31,262 bases of DNA from a virus. Shown in pieces: positions 1-6,368 of this stretch. The notes under the pieces were generated by a model that was not told where the DNA came from, did no database searches, and saw only the letters and a list, made by a program, of their open reading frames with translations. A program made the position numbers and the translations under genes. The DNA is taken from positions 1 to 31,262 of the IMG/VR virus record IMGVR_UViG_3300046538_000288; one strand, given 5' to 3'. How positions within the stretch are numbered: position 1 is the stretch's first letter; each line of letters begins with the position of its first letter.

Positions 1-1263
1 TTGACGAAAGTAAGCCACTTACTAGATGACATTCAGATCCGCCATTGGGTCGCGAAAGGCGATTCCGTCGCGAAATCCGACGGCGACGGCTTGACGTTCA
101 CGCTGTCTGGCGCCGGCACGGCCAGCTGGGTGTTGCGCTATCGGTACGCAGGCCGTCGCAAAGAAGTGACTTTAGGCAACTACCCCGACTTTGGGCTGGC
201 CGCCGCGCGCAAACTGGCGCGCGAGTACCGTGTGAACATCGACAAGGGCGGGGATCCCGCCACCACCAAACAAGAAGCGAAGACGCGCGCCCGCGACGCC
301 TGGCTGGTGCGCGATCTGGTGGCAGACTACATCGCTAAGCGCCTGGTACCAACAGAACTGGCCGGAGGCACTATTCAATACCGCCACTACGACATCGACC
401 AGGTCATCTTGCCGCGCCTCGGCGCGCGCGAAGTCCGCAATGTCACGCCGACCGATGTCGTCGATATGCTTTCCAGTTGCGGGCGAACCTGGACAATTAC
501 CAAACGCATCCTGACCTGCATCAGCCAACTGTTTGACCATGCATGCGGACTGCAGGTCGTCCCGACCAATCCTTGCACCGGCATCAAGCTGAAGGCGCTG
601 CTCGGTCCTCGCCCGGCGGTACGTAAGCGCGTGATGCTGACCGAAGCGGATCTGCGCTCGCTGCTTCCGGACATCGACGTGATCGGGGAAGAAAACGCCC
701 TCTCGCTTCTAATTCTGTTAGCGACGTGCGTGCGCACAAACGAACTCATTAAAGCGGAGAAAAGCCACCTGAATTTCGCGAACCACTCTTGGTGGGTGCC
801 CGATACGTCGGTGAAGACGCGGGCCGGTTTCCTGGTGCCGCTCGTGCCTGAAGTCGAAACATGGTTCAAACGCCTTGTCGAGCTCTCTGGGGACTCGAAA
901 TGGATCCTGCCTACACGCGATGGGCGGCGCAATAAGCGCCGCCCCGGGGACAATCACATCGGCAATACGACGCTTTGGGCGGCTATCAGGCGCGGTTTCG
1001 AAAACAAGAAGATCGACGTGCAACGCTTCACGCCGCACGATACGCGCAGCACTGCCAAAGGCCACATGCGGAATATGGGTGTGTCGCGCGAAATCTCCGA
1101 ATTGGCGCTTAACCACAAGCTGACAGGGATGGAAGGAATTTACGACGTTCGTACTGAAATTCCCGAGCGGCGCGAAGCTCTCGTCAAGTGGGCACGCTTT
1201 CTCATTGCGTGCGCAAAAGGCGAACCTGTGCCCACGAACATTGTCCAACTGCGGGCGGCCTGA
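1..1263 (+). CDS. int: Tyrosine-family site-specific integrase
   Basis: A 420-residue P4-type phage integrase that would catalyse integration and excision at the att site. Residues about 30-90 are the DUF4102-like N-terminal arm-binding domain (ASWVLRYRYAGRRKEVTLGNY). A core-binding helical domain follows at about 100-200 and the catalytic domain at about 210-400. The visible catalytic set is Arg245 (ATCVRTNEL), a likely Lys272, His346 and Arg349 (HDTRS), His372 (LNHK) and the nucleophile Tyr381 (GIYDV), so the enzyme looks intact. The start is TTG at the first base of the window, so the true start and ribosome binding site cannot be judged. It points into the prophage, so the att site would be expected just upstream, outside the window. 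No excisionase was recognised. Confidence 0.93.
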   Translation: MTKVSHLLDDIQIRHWVAKGDSVAKSDGDGLTFTLSGAGTASWVLRYRYAGRRKEVTLGNYPDFGLAAARKLAREYRVNIDKGGDPATTKQEAKTRARDAWLVRDLVADYIAKRLVPTELAGGTIQYRHYDIDQVILPRLGAREVRNVTPTDVVDMLSSCGRTWTITKRILTCISQLFDHACGLQVVPTNPCTGIKLKALLGPRPAVRKRVMLTEADLRSLLPDIDVIGEENALSLLILLATCVRTNELIKAEKSHLNFANHSWWVPDTSVKTRAGFLVPLVPEVETWFKRLVELSGDSKWILPTRDGRRNKRRPGDNHIGNTTLWAAIRRGFENKKIDVQRFTPHDTRSTAKGHMRNMGVSREISELALNHKLTGMEGIYDVRTEIPERREALVKWARFLIACAKGEPVPTNIVQLRAA

Positions 1264-1273
1264 CACCGGCAAT

Positions 1274-1301
1274 TTGCAAACGCACCGACACTGATTAAAT
1301 A
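1274..1301 (+). promoter_or_regulatory. Candidate sigma70 promoter upstream of the small frameshifted gene
   Basis: TTGCAA at 1274-1279 is followed after 16 bases by TAAATA at 1296-1301, about 48 bp before the ATG at 1349. This is a motif match only. It would let the accessory zone be transcribed independently of the integrase. Confidence 0.3.
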
Positions 1302-1348
1302 TGTACTCAGTGCAACTCACAAAAGGCACGGTACCTATGGGAGGAGTC

Positions 1349-1557
1349 ATGCACAATAGGGACGTTCCGACTCGGCGCCCCAACGAACCGCACTGATCGT
1401 CCAGCACGGGATAACCCTAAGGTACCTCGCCGAGCGAGTAGAGGCTGAGCAGTACTTACGGAACCAGGGAGTGCCGCCGCATGTAGTCGAGCGCGTGTTG
1501 TCATCTGCTGCAGGCGCTCGACGCTCTTTAGCCAAGATGGGCAAAGCTAGGGCGTAA
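1349..1557 (+). pseudogene. Frameshifted copy of the small protein family encoded at 3174-3395
   Basis: An ATG at 1349 follows a strong GGGAGGAG ribosome binding site and reads MHNRDVPTRRPNEPH before a TGA at 1394. The -1 frame is open from just after 1359 to TAA at 1555-1557. It reads TALIVQHGITLRYLAERVEA, then QYLRNQGVPPHVVERVL and a short tail. This matches the intact gene at 3174-3395 (TAQIIQYGITLQF, RRYLKDHGIPVHVIERVL) almost residue for residue. One extra base, for example in the C run at 1378-1381, would restore a single frame. The downstream frame has no ATG, GTG or TTG before the homologous part. A canonical X XXY YYZ slippery heptamer is not present at the junction, so decay or a sequencing error is likelier than programmed frameshifting. 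The function of the family is unknown. Confidence 0.75.
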
Positions 1558-1707
1558 CTGACTGAGCATTCTTGCTGTCTGCGTTTTAGCTTTATCAGCC
1601 ATTAACGTAAATGGCACGACCTTGTAACAATTCAGTAAGTCTCCTTGGCCGATCTAAGCCGGAAGCCTACATTGAAAGTTCAAGATACTTCCTTCTCAGG
1701 AGGCAGT

Positions 1708-1935
1708 ATGGCCATCTGGCTGATTCGCTACCAGGATCGTTTCGGCCATGCTCGCTCGATCTACCATGAGCAAGCATGGAGACCTTCAGAAGATGAAGCT
1801 CTGATCGCAGTACAAAGATCGCTAATGCTGGCTCCAGGCGACAATCAACAGCTATCCAGACCGCCCAAATCAAATCTGTTTGGCGTTGTATTACAAGGTA
1901 TAGACGAAGTTCCTCGCGACTCTCTCGCGGGTTAA
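1708..1935 (+). CDS. Small unknown protein, WxIRY family, copy 1
   Basis: A 75-residue protein of unknown function, one of four related small proteins in this window. The start is the ATG at 1708, directly after an AGGAGG ribosome binding site, rather than longer in-frame starts upstream. The N-terminus MAIWLIRYQDRFGHARSIYH aligns with the other three copies: W, I-R-[YF], D-[RQ], then H about 20 residues in, a P-S about 8 residues on, and an E-A at the start of a helix-like stretch. Two short beta strands followed by a helix are likely. No signal peptide, membrane segment or metal site is visible. A terminator follows at 1950-1984, so this is probably a monocistronic accessory gene. This copy is the most diverged at the second residue pair (WL instead of WR). 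Confidence 0.8.
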   Translation: MAIWLIRYQDRFGHARSIYHEQAWRPSEDEALIAVQRSLMLAPGDNQQLSRPPKSNLFGVVLQGIDEVPRDSLAG

Positions 1936-1949
1936 TTCCTTCGTCCCGC

Positions 1950-1984
1950 AAGGATCCGGATAGAGTCCTTTGCCGGACCTTTTT
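1950..1984 (+). terminator. Intrinsic terminator after WxIRY copy 1
   Basis: The arms AAGGATCCGG (1950-1959) and CCGGACCTT form a stem with one bulged base around a loop of about 13 nt, followed by a T run to 1984. It closes the 1708-1935 transcription unit. Confidence 0.75.
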
Positions 1985-2077
1985 GTTCAGCACGCCCCTT
2001 CCGTTTCATCTTGCCAGAGCTGTGCTTGAGAAAATCTTAGGCTAGAATTGAAACGAGACGACTACAGGGAGAGCTTC

Positions 2078-2290
2078 ATGCCACTCTGGCGCATCCGATA
2101 CGAAGATCGCAACGGCCGGTTGCACGCTATCTACCATACGCAGGAACACCTTCCCTCGAATAAAGAGGCGCTGGCCGTCTTGCACCACGAGCTATTGCGC
2201 GAGCCAGGCAACATGCAGAGTTCACGAAACGGTAGCATCCTGGGGCTATACGGACTTAAGATTGTGAGCGTCGAACCTTATCAACACTAG
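2078..2290 (+). CDS. Small unknown protein, WxIRY family, copy 2
   Basis: A 70-residue protein of unknown function. The ATG at 2078 is preceded by AGGGAG at good spacing; an in-frame upstream extension has no such support. The N-terminus MPLWRIRYEDRNGRLHAIYH is the closest to copy 4 (MPLWRIRYEDR in both), and the DNA of the two starts is also close, which indicates duplication. The P-S-N-x-E-A helix start is present (LPSNKEAL). The C-terminal part ends in a hydrophobic strand (LGLYGLKIVSVEP), like GVVLQGIDEV in copy 1. It lies between the 1950-1984 terminator and copy 3, which starts 45 bp downstream, so copies 2 and 3 and the GAF gene may share one transcript. No clear sigma70 promoter was identified. 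Confidence 0.8.
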   Translation: MPLWRIRYEDRNGRLHAIYHTQEHLPSNKEALAVLHHELLREPGNMQSSRNGSILGLYGLKIVSVEPYQH

Positions 2291-2335
2291 CACTCACCTG
2301 TGGCTACTTGTGGGAGCGCGGGCAAGGAGTGAATT

Positions 2336-2626
2336 GTGACCTGGCGTATTCGATTCCTCGACCAACGCGGTCTGTTGACAGTAGTGCATCACGAACATTT
2401 CGGGTGCCCAAGCTTTTCCGAGGCCCGCCAAATTGTCGTAAGGAAGATGCTGGAGGCGTCAGGGGTTGCACAATCGATTGAACCCAGGCAGTCCTGTTGG
2501 CTTGGCGTCATTCGTCAGGAGGCATCGACGGACGCAGCGGAGGCTCCATGTTTCAAATCATATGCCGTAGGCAAATTGAATCAAATTTTTCGAAACCCGT
2601 TGCTCATAAGGTGGAGGCATACCTAA
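2336..2626 (+). CDS. Small unknown protein, WxIRY family, copy 3, with extended C-terminus
   Basis: A 96-residue member of the same unknown family, starting at GTG 2336 behind AAGGAG. The N-terminus (M)TWRIRFLDQRGLLTVVHHEH lacks the two leading residues before W seen in the other copies. P-S and E-A are conserved (CPSFSEARQ). The family-like region ends near LGVIRQEAS at about residue 63. The remaining ~30 residues read through into the start of the next gene, which begins at 2548 in another frame, so they may be unselected read-through. The 79-bp overlap suggests translational coupling with the GAF-domain gene. Confidence 0.72.
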   Translation: MTWRIRFLDQRGLLTVVHHEHFGCPSFSEARQIVVRKMLEASGVAQSIEPRQSCWLGVIRQEASTDAAEAPCFKSYAVGKLNQIFRNPLLIRWRHT

Positions 2627-3099
2627 CTCAAGCCATGAGTGCCGTTGCGGGCGCTCCTCCTCATGAAATAGCAAAGCTCGTAGCGACGCTTGCCCTTGAA
2701 GTGTGCCGCGCGGGATCTGCTGGCGTCAGCTTACTCAATACCAACCAGCCAGCGACAGGCTTCGAATGGATAGCAGTGGCTGGCCTCGCGTTCGAGTTGG
2801 AGGGCTGCAATTCCCCGCGCCATGACAGCGCGTGCGGCAACGCGATTGATTCGAGCCAAGCCCTATTATTAACGAATCCCTCGCAGCGCTTCCCCTGGAT
2901 GCAGCAACTTCCACTATACATGCATGAGCTATTGGTGACGCCAATGCGCGTCGCGTCACATGAGCCCCTCGGCACAGTCTGGGCCGCCCACCACGTCGCA
3001 TCGGACAACTTCGACGCATCCGACTTGCGCTACCTGTCACTTCTTTCGCAGTTGCTTACAACGCAGTTTGAGCCATCGGGGGGCCGGAGCTCAGCGTAG
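2548..3099 (+). CDS. Stand-alone GAF-domain protein
   Basis: A 183-residue protein that looks like a single GAF domain without an output domain. GAF domains bind small ligands or mediate dimer contacts in signalling proteins. The domain spans about residues 38-175: an N-terminal helix (HEIAKLVATLALEVCRAG), a strand with VSLL, the centre GFEWIAVAGLAFEL, the SACGNAI motif at 95-100 that corresponds to the family's SPCG-x-x-[IL], TNPSQRFPW, then VTPMR and LGTVWAAHH, and a closing helix DASDLRYLSLLSQLL. The ATG at 2548 has GGAGG upstream and is preferred over the in-frame ATG at 2497. Such domains normally sit in sensor kinases or regulators; here it is alone among phage accessory genes. No partner gene is visible. 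The ligand is unknown. Confidence 0.72.
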   Translation: MFQIICRRQIESNFSKPVAHKVEAYLTQAMSAVAGAPPHEIAKLVATLALEVCRAGSAGVSLLNTNQPATGFEWIAVAGLAFELEGCNSPRHDSACGNAIDSSQALLLTNPSQRFPWMQQLPLYMHELLVTPMRVASHEPLGTVWAAHHVASDNFDASDLRYLSLLSQLLTTQFEPSGGRSSA

Positions 3100-3173
3100 T
3101 CCAAAATGGTGCAGCTATTACTAGAAAGTCGCCGTCTGTGTGCAATACTTTAATTGTGCTACAGGAGTGTGCG

Positions 3174-3395
3174 ATGAGCGATTTTGACGAATCGACGCGT
3201 CGCCAGAATGACCGGACGGCGCAAATAATTCAGTACGGTATCACTCTTCAATTCATTGCCGGAGCACAAGAGGCTAGACGTTACCTCAAGGACCACGGCA
3301 TTCCAGTTCATGTCATCGAACGTGTACTCTCCATGGGAGCGGCAGCACGGCACTCCCACAATGGGGTAGTTTCTAATGATCGACGCCAGAAGTAG
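3174..3395 (+). CDS. Small unknown protein, intact copy of the frameshifted 1349-1557 family
   Basis: A 73-residue protein of unknown function starting at ATG 3174 behind CAGGAG. It reads MSDFDESTRRQNDRTAQIIQ, then YGITLQFIAGAQEARRYLKD and HGIPVHVIERVLSMG with a polar tail. The pattern suggests two or three helices: a Q-Y-G-I-T-L helix, an R-Y-L-K helix, and an H-V-I-E-R-V-L helix after a glycine turn, which would fit a small DNA-binding or adaptor protein, though no family was recognised. The copy at 1349-1557 has the same order. A TACTTT/TTTAAT-rich segment at 3145-3153 may be its -10 region. It is followed by a strong terminator at 3414-3454. Confidence 0.75.
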   Translation: MSDFDESTRRQNDRTAQIIQYGITLQFIAGAQEARRYLKDHGIPVHVIERVLSMGAAARHSHNGVVSNDRRQK

Positions 3396-3413
3396 CTGAC
3401 GCTCCACCTTAGA

Positions 3414-3454
3414 CCTCGCCCGCATTGGCGACAATGTGGGCGAGGCCCTTTTTA
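3414..3454 (+). terminator. Intrinsic terminator between the small + gene and the methylase
   Basis: A 13-bp stem with one mismatch (3414-3426 with 3433-3445), loop GGCGAC, followed by CCCTTTTT. It serves the + strand gene ending at 3395. The - strand side has no T run. Confidence 0.88.
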
Positions 3455-3457
3455 TAT

Positions 3458-3473
3458 GTGCAGACGTCTGCAC
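3458..3473. repeat. Dispersed palindrome copy 1 (GTGCAGACGTCTGCAC)
   Basis: A perfect 16-bp palindrome that starts at the base right after the TGA stop (3474-3476) of the - strand methylase gene. It is one of seven copies in the window. The lysozyme gene has a degenerate copy in the same place relative to its stop. Confidence 0.95.
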
Positions 3474-4262
3474 TCAGAACAGGCCAGCGGGCTCGCTTGC
3501 CTTGTCCCAACTGTAAATGATCAACTCCTGACGCTCTACCGCCCGACCGCCGCCACCCACCGTGTATGAAATTCCGGTTGCCTCCATTTGGAACCTGCCG
3601 AACACTCGCCGGATGTCCGGGTGGTCGTTCAGGCTAAGGATAGCCTTGCCTTTCAACCTGCCCATCAGATCGGCCATACGCTCATACTCCGACAGCGGGA
3701 AGTCCACACCATAGCCTTCGGTCTGCCAATACGGGGGATCGAGATAGAACAGCGTATGGGGCCTGTCATAGCGCTCCATGCATTTGTACCAATCCATGTT
3801 CTCGATATAGGCGCGCGCCAGGCGCAAATGCGCTGCCGACAAGTTCTCCTCGATGCGCAGCAGATTGACCTGCGGCGCCGTAGTGGCCGTGCCCCAGGTC
3901 TGCCCGTCAACCTTGCCGCCAAAAGCCTGCTGCTGAAGGTAAAAGAAGCGCGCGGCGCGCTGGATGTCGGTCAGCACGTGCGGAGGGGTCTCCTGCATCC
4001 ACTTGAACACATCGCGGCTGGAAAGCGCGTACTTGAACTGGCGGACGAATTCTTCCAAGTGATTCTTTACGACCCGATACAAGTTCACCAGTTCGCCGTT
4101 GATGTCGTTCACAACTTCGACTTCCGCCGGTGGCCGCATGAAAAACAGCGCGGCGCCACCCGCGAACACTTCGACGTAGCAGGTATGAAGTGGGAACTGA
4201 GGAATAAGACGGTCTGCGAGACGACGCTTGCCGCCGATCCAGGGAATGATTGGTGTTGCCAT
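3474..4262 (-). CDS. Dam-type DNA adenine-N6 methyltransferase
   Basis: A 262-residue orphan methyltransferase of the D12 class (Dam/MboI group), expected to methylate adenine in a short DNA site using S-adenosylmethionine. Visible motifs in order: PWIGGKR (residues 7-13), which helps bind the cofactor; the FxGxG-type motif I in EVFAGGAALFF (31-41); VNDINGELVNLYRVV (51-65); and the catalytic DPPY at 175-178 in FYLDPPYWQ. The length is normal for the family and all key motifs are intact. The ATG at 4262 has AAAGG upstream. No restriction partner is adjacent, so a role in protecting phage DNA or in regulation is likelier than restriction-modification. The recognition site (GATC in the Dam family) cannot be derived from sequence alone. 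It is convergent with the 3174-3395 gene. Confidence 0.92.
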   Translation of the reverse strand: MATPIIPWIGGKRRLADRLIPQFPLHTCYVEVFAGGAALFFMRPPAEVEVVNDINGELVNLYRVVKNHLEEFVRQFKYALSSRDVFKWMQETPPHVLTDIQRAARFFYLQQQAFGGKVDGQTWGTATTAPQVNLLRIEENLSAAHLRLARAYIENMDWYKCMERYDRPHTLFYLDPPYWQTEGYGVDFPLSEYERMADLMGRLKGKAILSLNDHPDIRRVFGRFQMEATGISYTVGGGGRAVERQELIIYSWDKASEPAGLF

Positions 4263-4586
4263 ATGTAAACCTTTTTGTTGTTAACTATGCTAGACTTCCG
4301 CCGCCTCCCGGGAGGTAGCAGAGCCTTGCTCGGTTCACTGGCCTTAACAGTGGATTGAGGTCGCGAGGTGTTGTTGACGCAGCACCCCGCGACGCTCTGT
4401 CTTATGAAGTCAATCAAACGCCGGGCCCGCTCGTCAACCGAGCAAAGCGCTATGCCAGTCAGCACACCCCAGTGCAGACGTCTGCACGCAATTGCCAGCG
4501 CCCTGCACAATTGGCAGCATCGATTTGCGAACATCGCCGTCTTTCGCTAAGCTGATCTCGTTATCTCTTCTACGTAGGAGGTGAAG
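4263..4586. other. Non-coding stretch between methylase and WxIRY copy 4
   Basis: No convincing gene was found in these 324 bp; the short open frames lack ribosome binding sites and recognisable content. It holds an imperfect inverted repeat, GTCGCGAGGTG (4360-4370) with CACCCCGCGAC (4383-4393), one mismatch and a 12-nt loop; a small one, CACTG/CAGTG, at 4336-4352; and palindrome copy 2 at 4472-4487. A weak promoter-like pair, TTGCGA then TAAGCT 17 bp on, lies before the gene at 4587. Confidence 0.55.
4472..4487. repeat. Dispersed palindrome copy 2 (GTGCAGACGTCTGCAC)
   Basis: A perfect 16-bp copy in the non-coding stretch upstream of WxIRY copy 4, about 100 bp before its start codon. Confidence 0.95.
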
Positions 4587-4808
4587 ATGCCCCTTTGGCG
4601 CATTCGATACGAAGACCGATACCAACGGCAACGGTCGTACTACCACGACTCTTTCCAGCGGCCTTCCAATAGTGAAGCTGAAGCAGTGGTCAAGAAAGAG
4701 TTAAATGGGTCCCGCAACGGCGGCAATCGGCAGATGTCGAATGCTCCGAGCTCAACCACCGCCGATGCCGAAGTAACGGTATTTGCAGTGGACGAAGTCA
4801 CCCAATAA
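4587..4808 (+). CDS. Small unknown protein, WxIRY family, copy 4
   Basis: A 73-residue protein of unknown function. The ATG at 4587 follows TAGGAGGTGAAG, an excellent ribosome binding site. The N-terminus MPLWRIRYEDRYQRQRSYYH is nearly identical to copy 2 for 11 residues, and the RPSNSEAEAVVKKEL segment carries the shared P-S-N-x-E-A helix start. The middle is low complexity (S, N, T, A), and a short hydrophobic strand VTVFAVDEV ends the protein, as in copies 1 and 2. It is separated from copies 1-3 by the GAF gene, the 3174 gene and the methylase, so the duplications have been split or independently acquired. It is convergent with the lysozyme gene. CACCCAA/TTGGGTG arms around 4801-4825 could form a weak hairpin at its end. 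Confidence 0.8.
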   Translation: MPLWRIRYEDRYQRQRSYYHDSFQRPSNSEAEAVVKKELNGSRNGGNRQMSNAPSSTTADAEVTVFAVDEVTQ

Positions 4809-4836
4809 GGATTGCTTTTGGGTGTCACTTAGAAAT

Positions 4837-4852
4837 GTGCAGACGTTTATAC
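4837..4852. repeat. Dispersed palindrome copy 3, half degenerate (GTGCAGACGTTTATAC)
   Basis: The left half is intact and the right half has decayed. It sits immediately after the lysozyme TGA (4853-4855), the same position as copy 1 relative to the methylase stop. On the - strand it reads GTATAAACGTCTGCAC. Confidence 0.8.
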
Positions 4853-5383
4853 TCATACTGAAAGATACAGGCTCCGTTCTGCGCGGCGCCGCTTGGTGAG
4901 TCCCTCCAACACGGCGCCACCAGCTTTGTTCCAGAGCAGGATCTTGTCGGCGGCGACGGAGTATTCGCGGCGCGCCGTACTGCGGCACACGGAGCTCAGA
5001 CGAAATGCCTTGACGCCGATGTTGTAAGCCAGGGACGTGCATGCAGCCTGTCTGGCAGGCGGTTCGAGAAATAGCTGTGGACATGCACGCAGCATGTTGA
5101 GAAGCACGCCGCCGGCACGCTGCTGCAGACTCACTTCAGCCTGCTCCAGCGTCCACCACATGCCTTCGCGAATACCTTGAGTTTCGCCGTAGCCAATCGT
5201 CCAGGGCGAGCCATCGAGTCCACGAAGCTCTCGCGGGATGTCGATTTTTCCCTGCATATAAGCTGACATTGTTCGCCTGCTCATCGCCTGGGCTAGCGGC
5301 GACGCAGGGTCAGGATATGCACGAAGCGACAGGCCCTCGCTCGGCCTGATCAGCCCGCATGCCAGGTCGAGTGCCGTGCTCAC
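4853..5383 (-). CDS. Phage lysozyme (T4-type, glycoside hydrolase family 24)
   Basis: A 176-residue endolysin that would cleave the peptidoglycan glycan chain at lysis. The catalytic Glu16 and Asp25 are spaced E-x8-D (SEGLSLRAYPD), as in the T4 family. The usual Thr, five residues further on in T4, is instead at Thr62 in PWTIGYGET, after an insertion of roughly 30 residues (about 28-60) that is also known in some phage lysozymes. A second helical half (ACTSLAYNIGVKAF) follows. No signal peptide or SAR segment is evident, so export probably depends on the holin. The start is GTG at 5383, and GTGA overlaps the holin TGA, indicating coupling. The stop is followed directly by the degenerate palindrome. 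Confidence 0.92.
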   Translation of the reverse strand: MSTALDLACGLIRPSEGLSLRAYPDPASPLAQAMSRRTMSAYMQGKIDIPRELRGLDGSPWTIGYGETQGIREGMWWTLEQAEVSLQQRAGGVLLNMLRACPQLFLEPPARQAACTSLAYNIGVKAFRLSSVCRSTARREYSVAADKILLWNKAGGAVLEGLTKRRRAERSLYLSV

Positions 5384-5853
5384 GATTTCTTATCCAGGAC
5401 GCGGCCAACGAACCAGAACGACAGGATGCCCGTCAGCAGCGCCCGATCCTCCTGATCATACACCTGCACCACGGCCTGCCACACGCCGCCGCCAGCGCCG
5501 ACCGCCACCGCGAACAACGCTACCTTTGCCAGGCCGTACAGCATCAGCATGTAATAAGTAGTTAGCGGCCGTACCAGGATGTTCAGGGCATCGATCCACC
5601 ACACGCCCGTGAGCTGCGCCTGGCCGACCAGTGCGCTCTTCTGCGCATCAAGCAATGCGAGCATTTGCGCTGCGTCCGTGGTCAGTTGGACCTCTTCTTT
5701 GCGCGCGGCCATACGGGCCTGCTCGAACTGCAGCTGGCGGTCCAGCATGGCCAGCTCGTGCGCGTTGTCCGTGCGCTTATTGAGCAGGCCCAGGAGCTCC
5801 GGCAGCAGTCGCATCAAGCCGCCGCCCAGGGCGGTCAGGAGGGAGAGAATCAT
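5380..5853 (-). CDS. Holin-like membrane protein (3TM type)
   Basis: A 157-residue protein with an N-terminal hydrophobic helix (MILSLLTALGGGLMRLLPEL), a long charged helical middle (about 25-75, rich in Q, A, E, R) and C-terminal membrane segments (about 85-125 and 138-150). This resembles the three-TM holin family also found in gene-transfer agents. Holins form the membrane lesion that releases the endolysin and sets lysis timing. It lies directly before the lysozyme, with a 4-nt stop/start overlap on each side. The ATG at 5853 with AAGGG upstream is chosen over an upstream in-frame start at 5928, which would run into the preceding gene. Confidence 0.8.
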   Translation of the reverse strand: MILSLLTALGGGLMRLLPELLGLLNKRTDNAHELAMLDRQLQFEQARMAARKEEVQLTTDAAQMLALLDAQKSALVGQAQLTGVWWIDALNILVRPLTTYYMLMLYGLAKVALFAVAVGAGGGVWQAVVQVYDQEDRALLTGILSFWFVGRVLDKKS

Positions 5854-6032
5854 TTGAATCCCTTCGTAGATCCGTAGGCAGCCAGCACAATCAGAGCGGC
5901 AACAAGCGCCTTCCACACCACAGCCCACACACCGCGACCGAAGTCGCCATAGAAGCGCTCAGTCATGCGCTCCTCCATTTGATCGACGATTGCTCGCACA
6001 TCGTCGTCCGTCAATTTGCGTTCCTCAGGCAT
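5850..6032 (-). CDS. Small one-TM protein of the lysis cassette
   Basis: A 60-residue protein with a charged N-terminus (MPEERKLTDDDVRAIVDQME) and one membrane helix (about 35-54, AVVWKALVAALIVLAAYG). The ATG at 6032 has AAAGGGG upstream and is favoured over the in-frame ATG at 6047. The stop overlaps the holin start as ATGA. It is the first gene of the lysis cassette after the terminator at 6050-6076. An antiholin or lysis-accessory role is plausible by position only; no family was recognised. Confidence 0.7.
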   Translation of the reverse strand: MPEERKLTDDDVRAIVDQMEERMTERFYGDFGRGVWAVVWKALVAALIVLAAYGSTKGFK

Positions 6033-6049
6033 TGCGCCCCTTTCCATCC

Positions 6050-6076
6050 AAAAAAGAAAAGCCGCCCGAAGGCGGC
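6050..6076 (-). terminator. Intrinsic terminator between tail genes and lysis cassette
   Basis: On the - strand GCCGCC, loop TTCG, GGCGGC is followed by TTTTCTTTTTT. It separates the tail operon from the lysis genes, so lysis expression would need read-through, an antiterminator or a local promoter. Confidence 0.88.
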
Positions 6077-6080
6077 ATCG

Positions 6081-6368
6081 CTATTTCCCCGCCGACTCCT
6101 CGCAATGCCTCGGGTCGAGCCAGTCCAATACTTTGCAGAGCACGCATCCCCGGCGCCGGCCAGCTGCGCGTGCCCGGTTGGCGCGACTGCTGATCGTTTC
6201 CGCGATCGAGCCGTTGGCCGCACGATTGCCGGCCTGGTCAATTTCGATGGCGATACTCCAGCCCTTTTCAGGATTGGTGAATACGCAAGTGAGCATGCGT
6301 AGCAGGATCACCAGCGCACCGAAGATGCACACCAGCCATACGCCGAGAAGGGCAGCGCGCTGCCTCAT
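6081..6368 (-). CDS. Small membrane-anchored hypothetical protein
   Basis: A 95-residue protein starting MRQRAALLGVWLVCIFGALV, with one N-terminal membrane helix (about 7-27), then a polar, Arg-rich region with several cysteines near the end. The ATG at 6368 overlaps the TGA of the preceding gene (ATGA); the longer upstream reading has no support. It lies between the fibre-assembly gene and the terminator before the lysis cassette. An i-spanin-like role fits the topology and position, but the expected long coiled coil is missing and no o-spanin lipobox gene was found nested in it, so the function is left open. Confidence 0.65.
   Translation of the reverse strand: MRQRAALLGVWLVCIFGALVILLRMLTCVFTNPEKGWSIAIEIDQAGNRAANGSIAETISSRANRARAAGRRRGCVLCKVLDWLDPRHCEESAGK

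Noticed and set aside
1349-1557. Programmed frameshifting in the broken small gene
   Set aside because: The junction (CGC CCC AAC) offers only a partial slip site and no downstream stem; an indel or sequencing error is simpler.
3458-3473. The GTGCAGACGTCTGCAC palindrome as a simple terminator hairpin
   Set aside because: It lacks a following T run at most copies, lies inside coding regions at three places and in a 5' leader at another, so termination cannot explain the set.
4263-4586. A small gene (4368-4550) in the gap after the methylase
   Set aside because: No ribosome binding site, no similarity to the neighbouring families, and it runs through the palindrome in the CRRLH frame with no other support.
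1708-4808. WxIRY genes and neighbours as toxin-antitoxin pairs
   Set aside because: The genes are paralogues of one another rather than unlike pairs, with no known toxin or antitoxin fold and no consistent two-gene operon.
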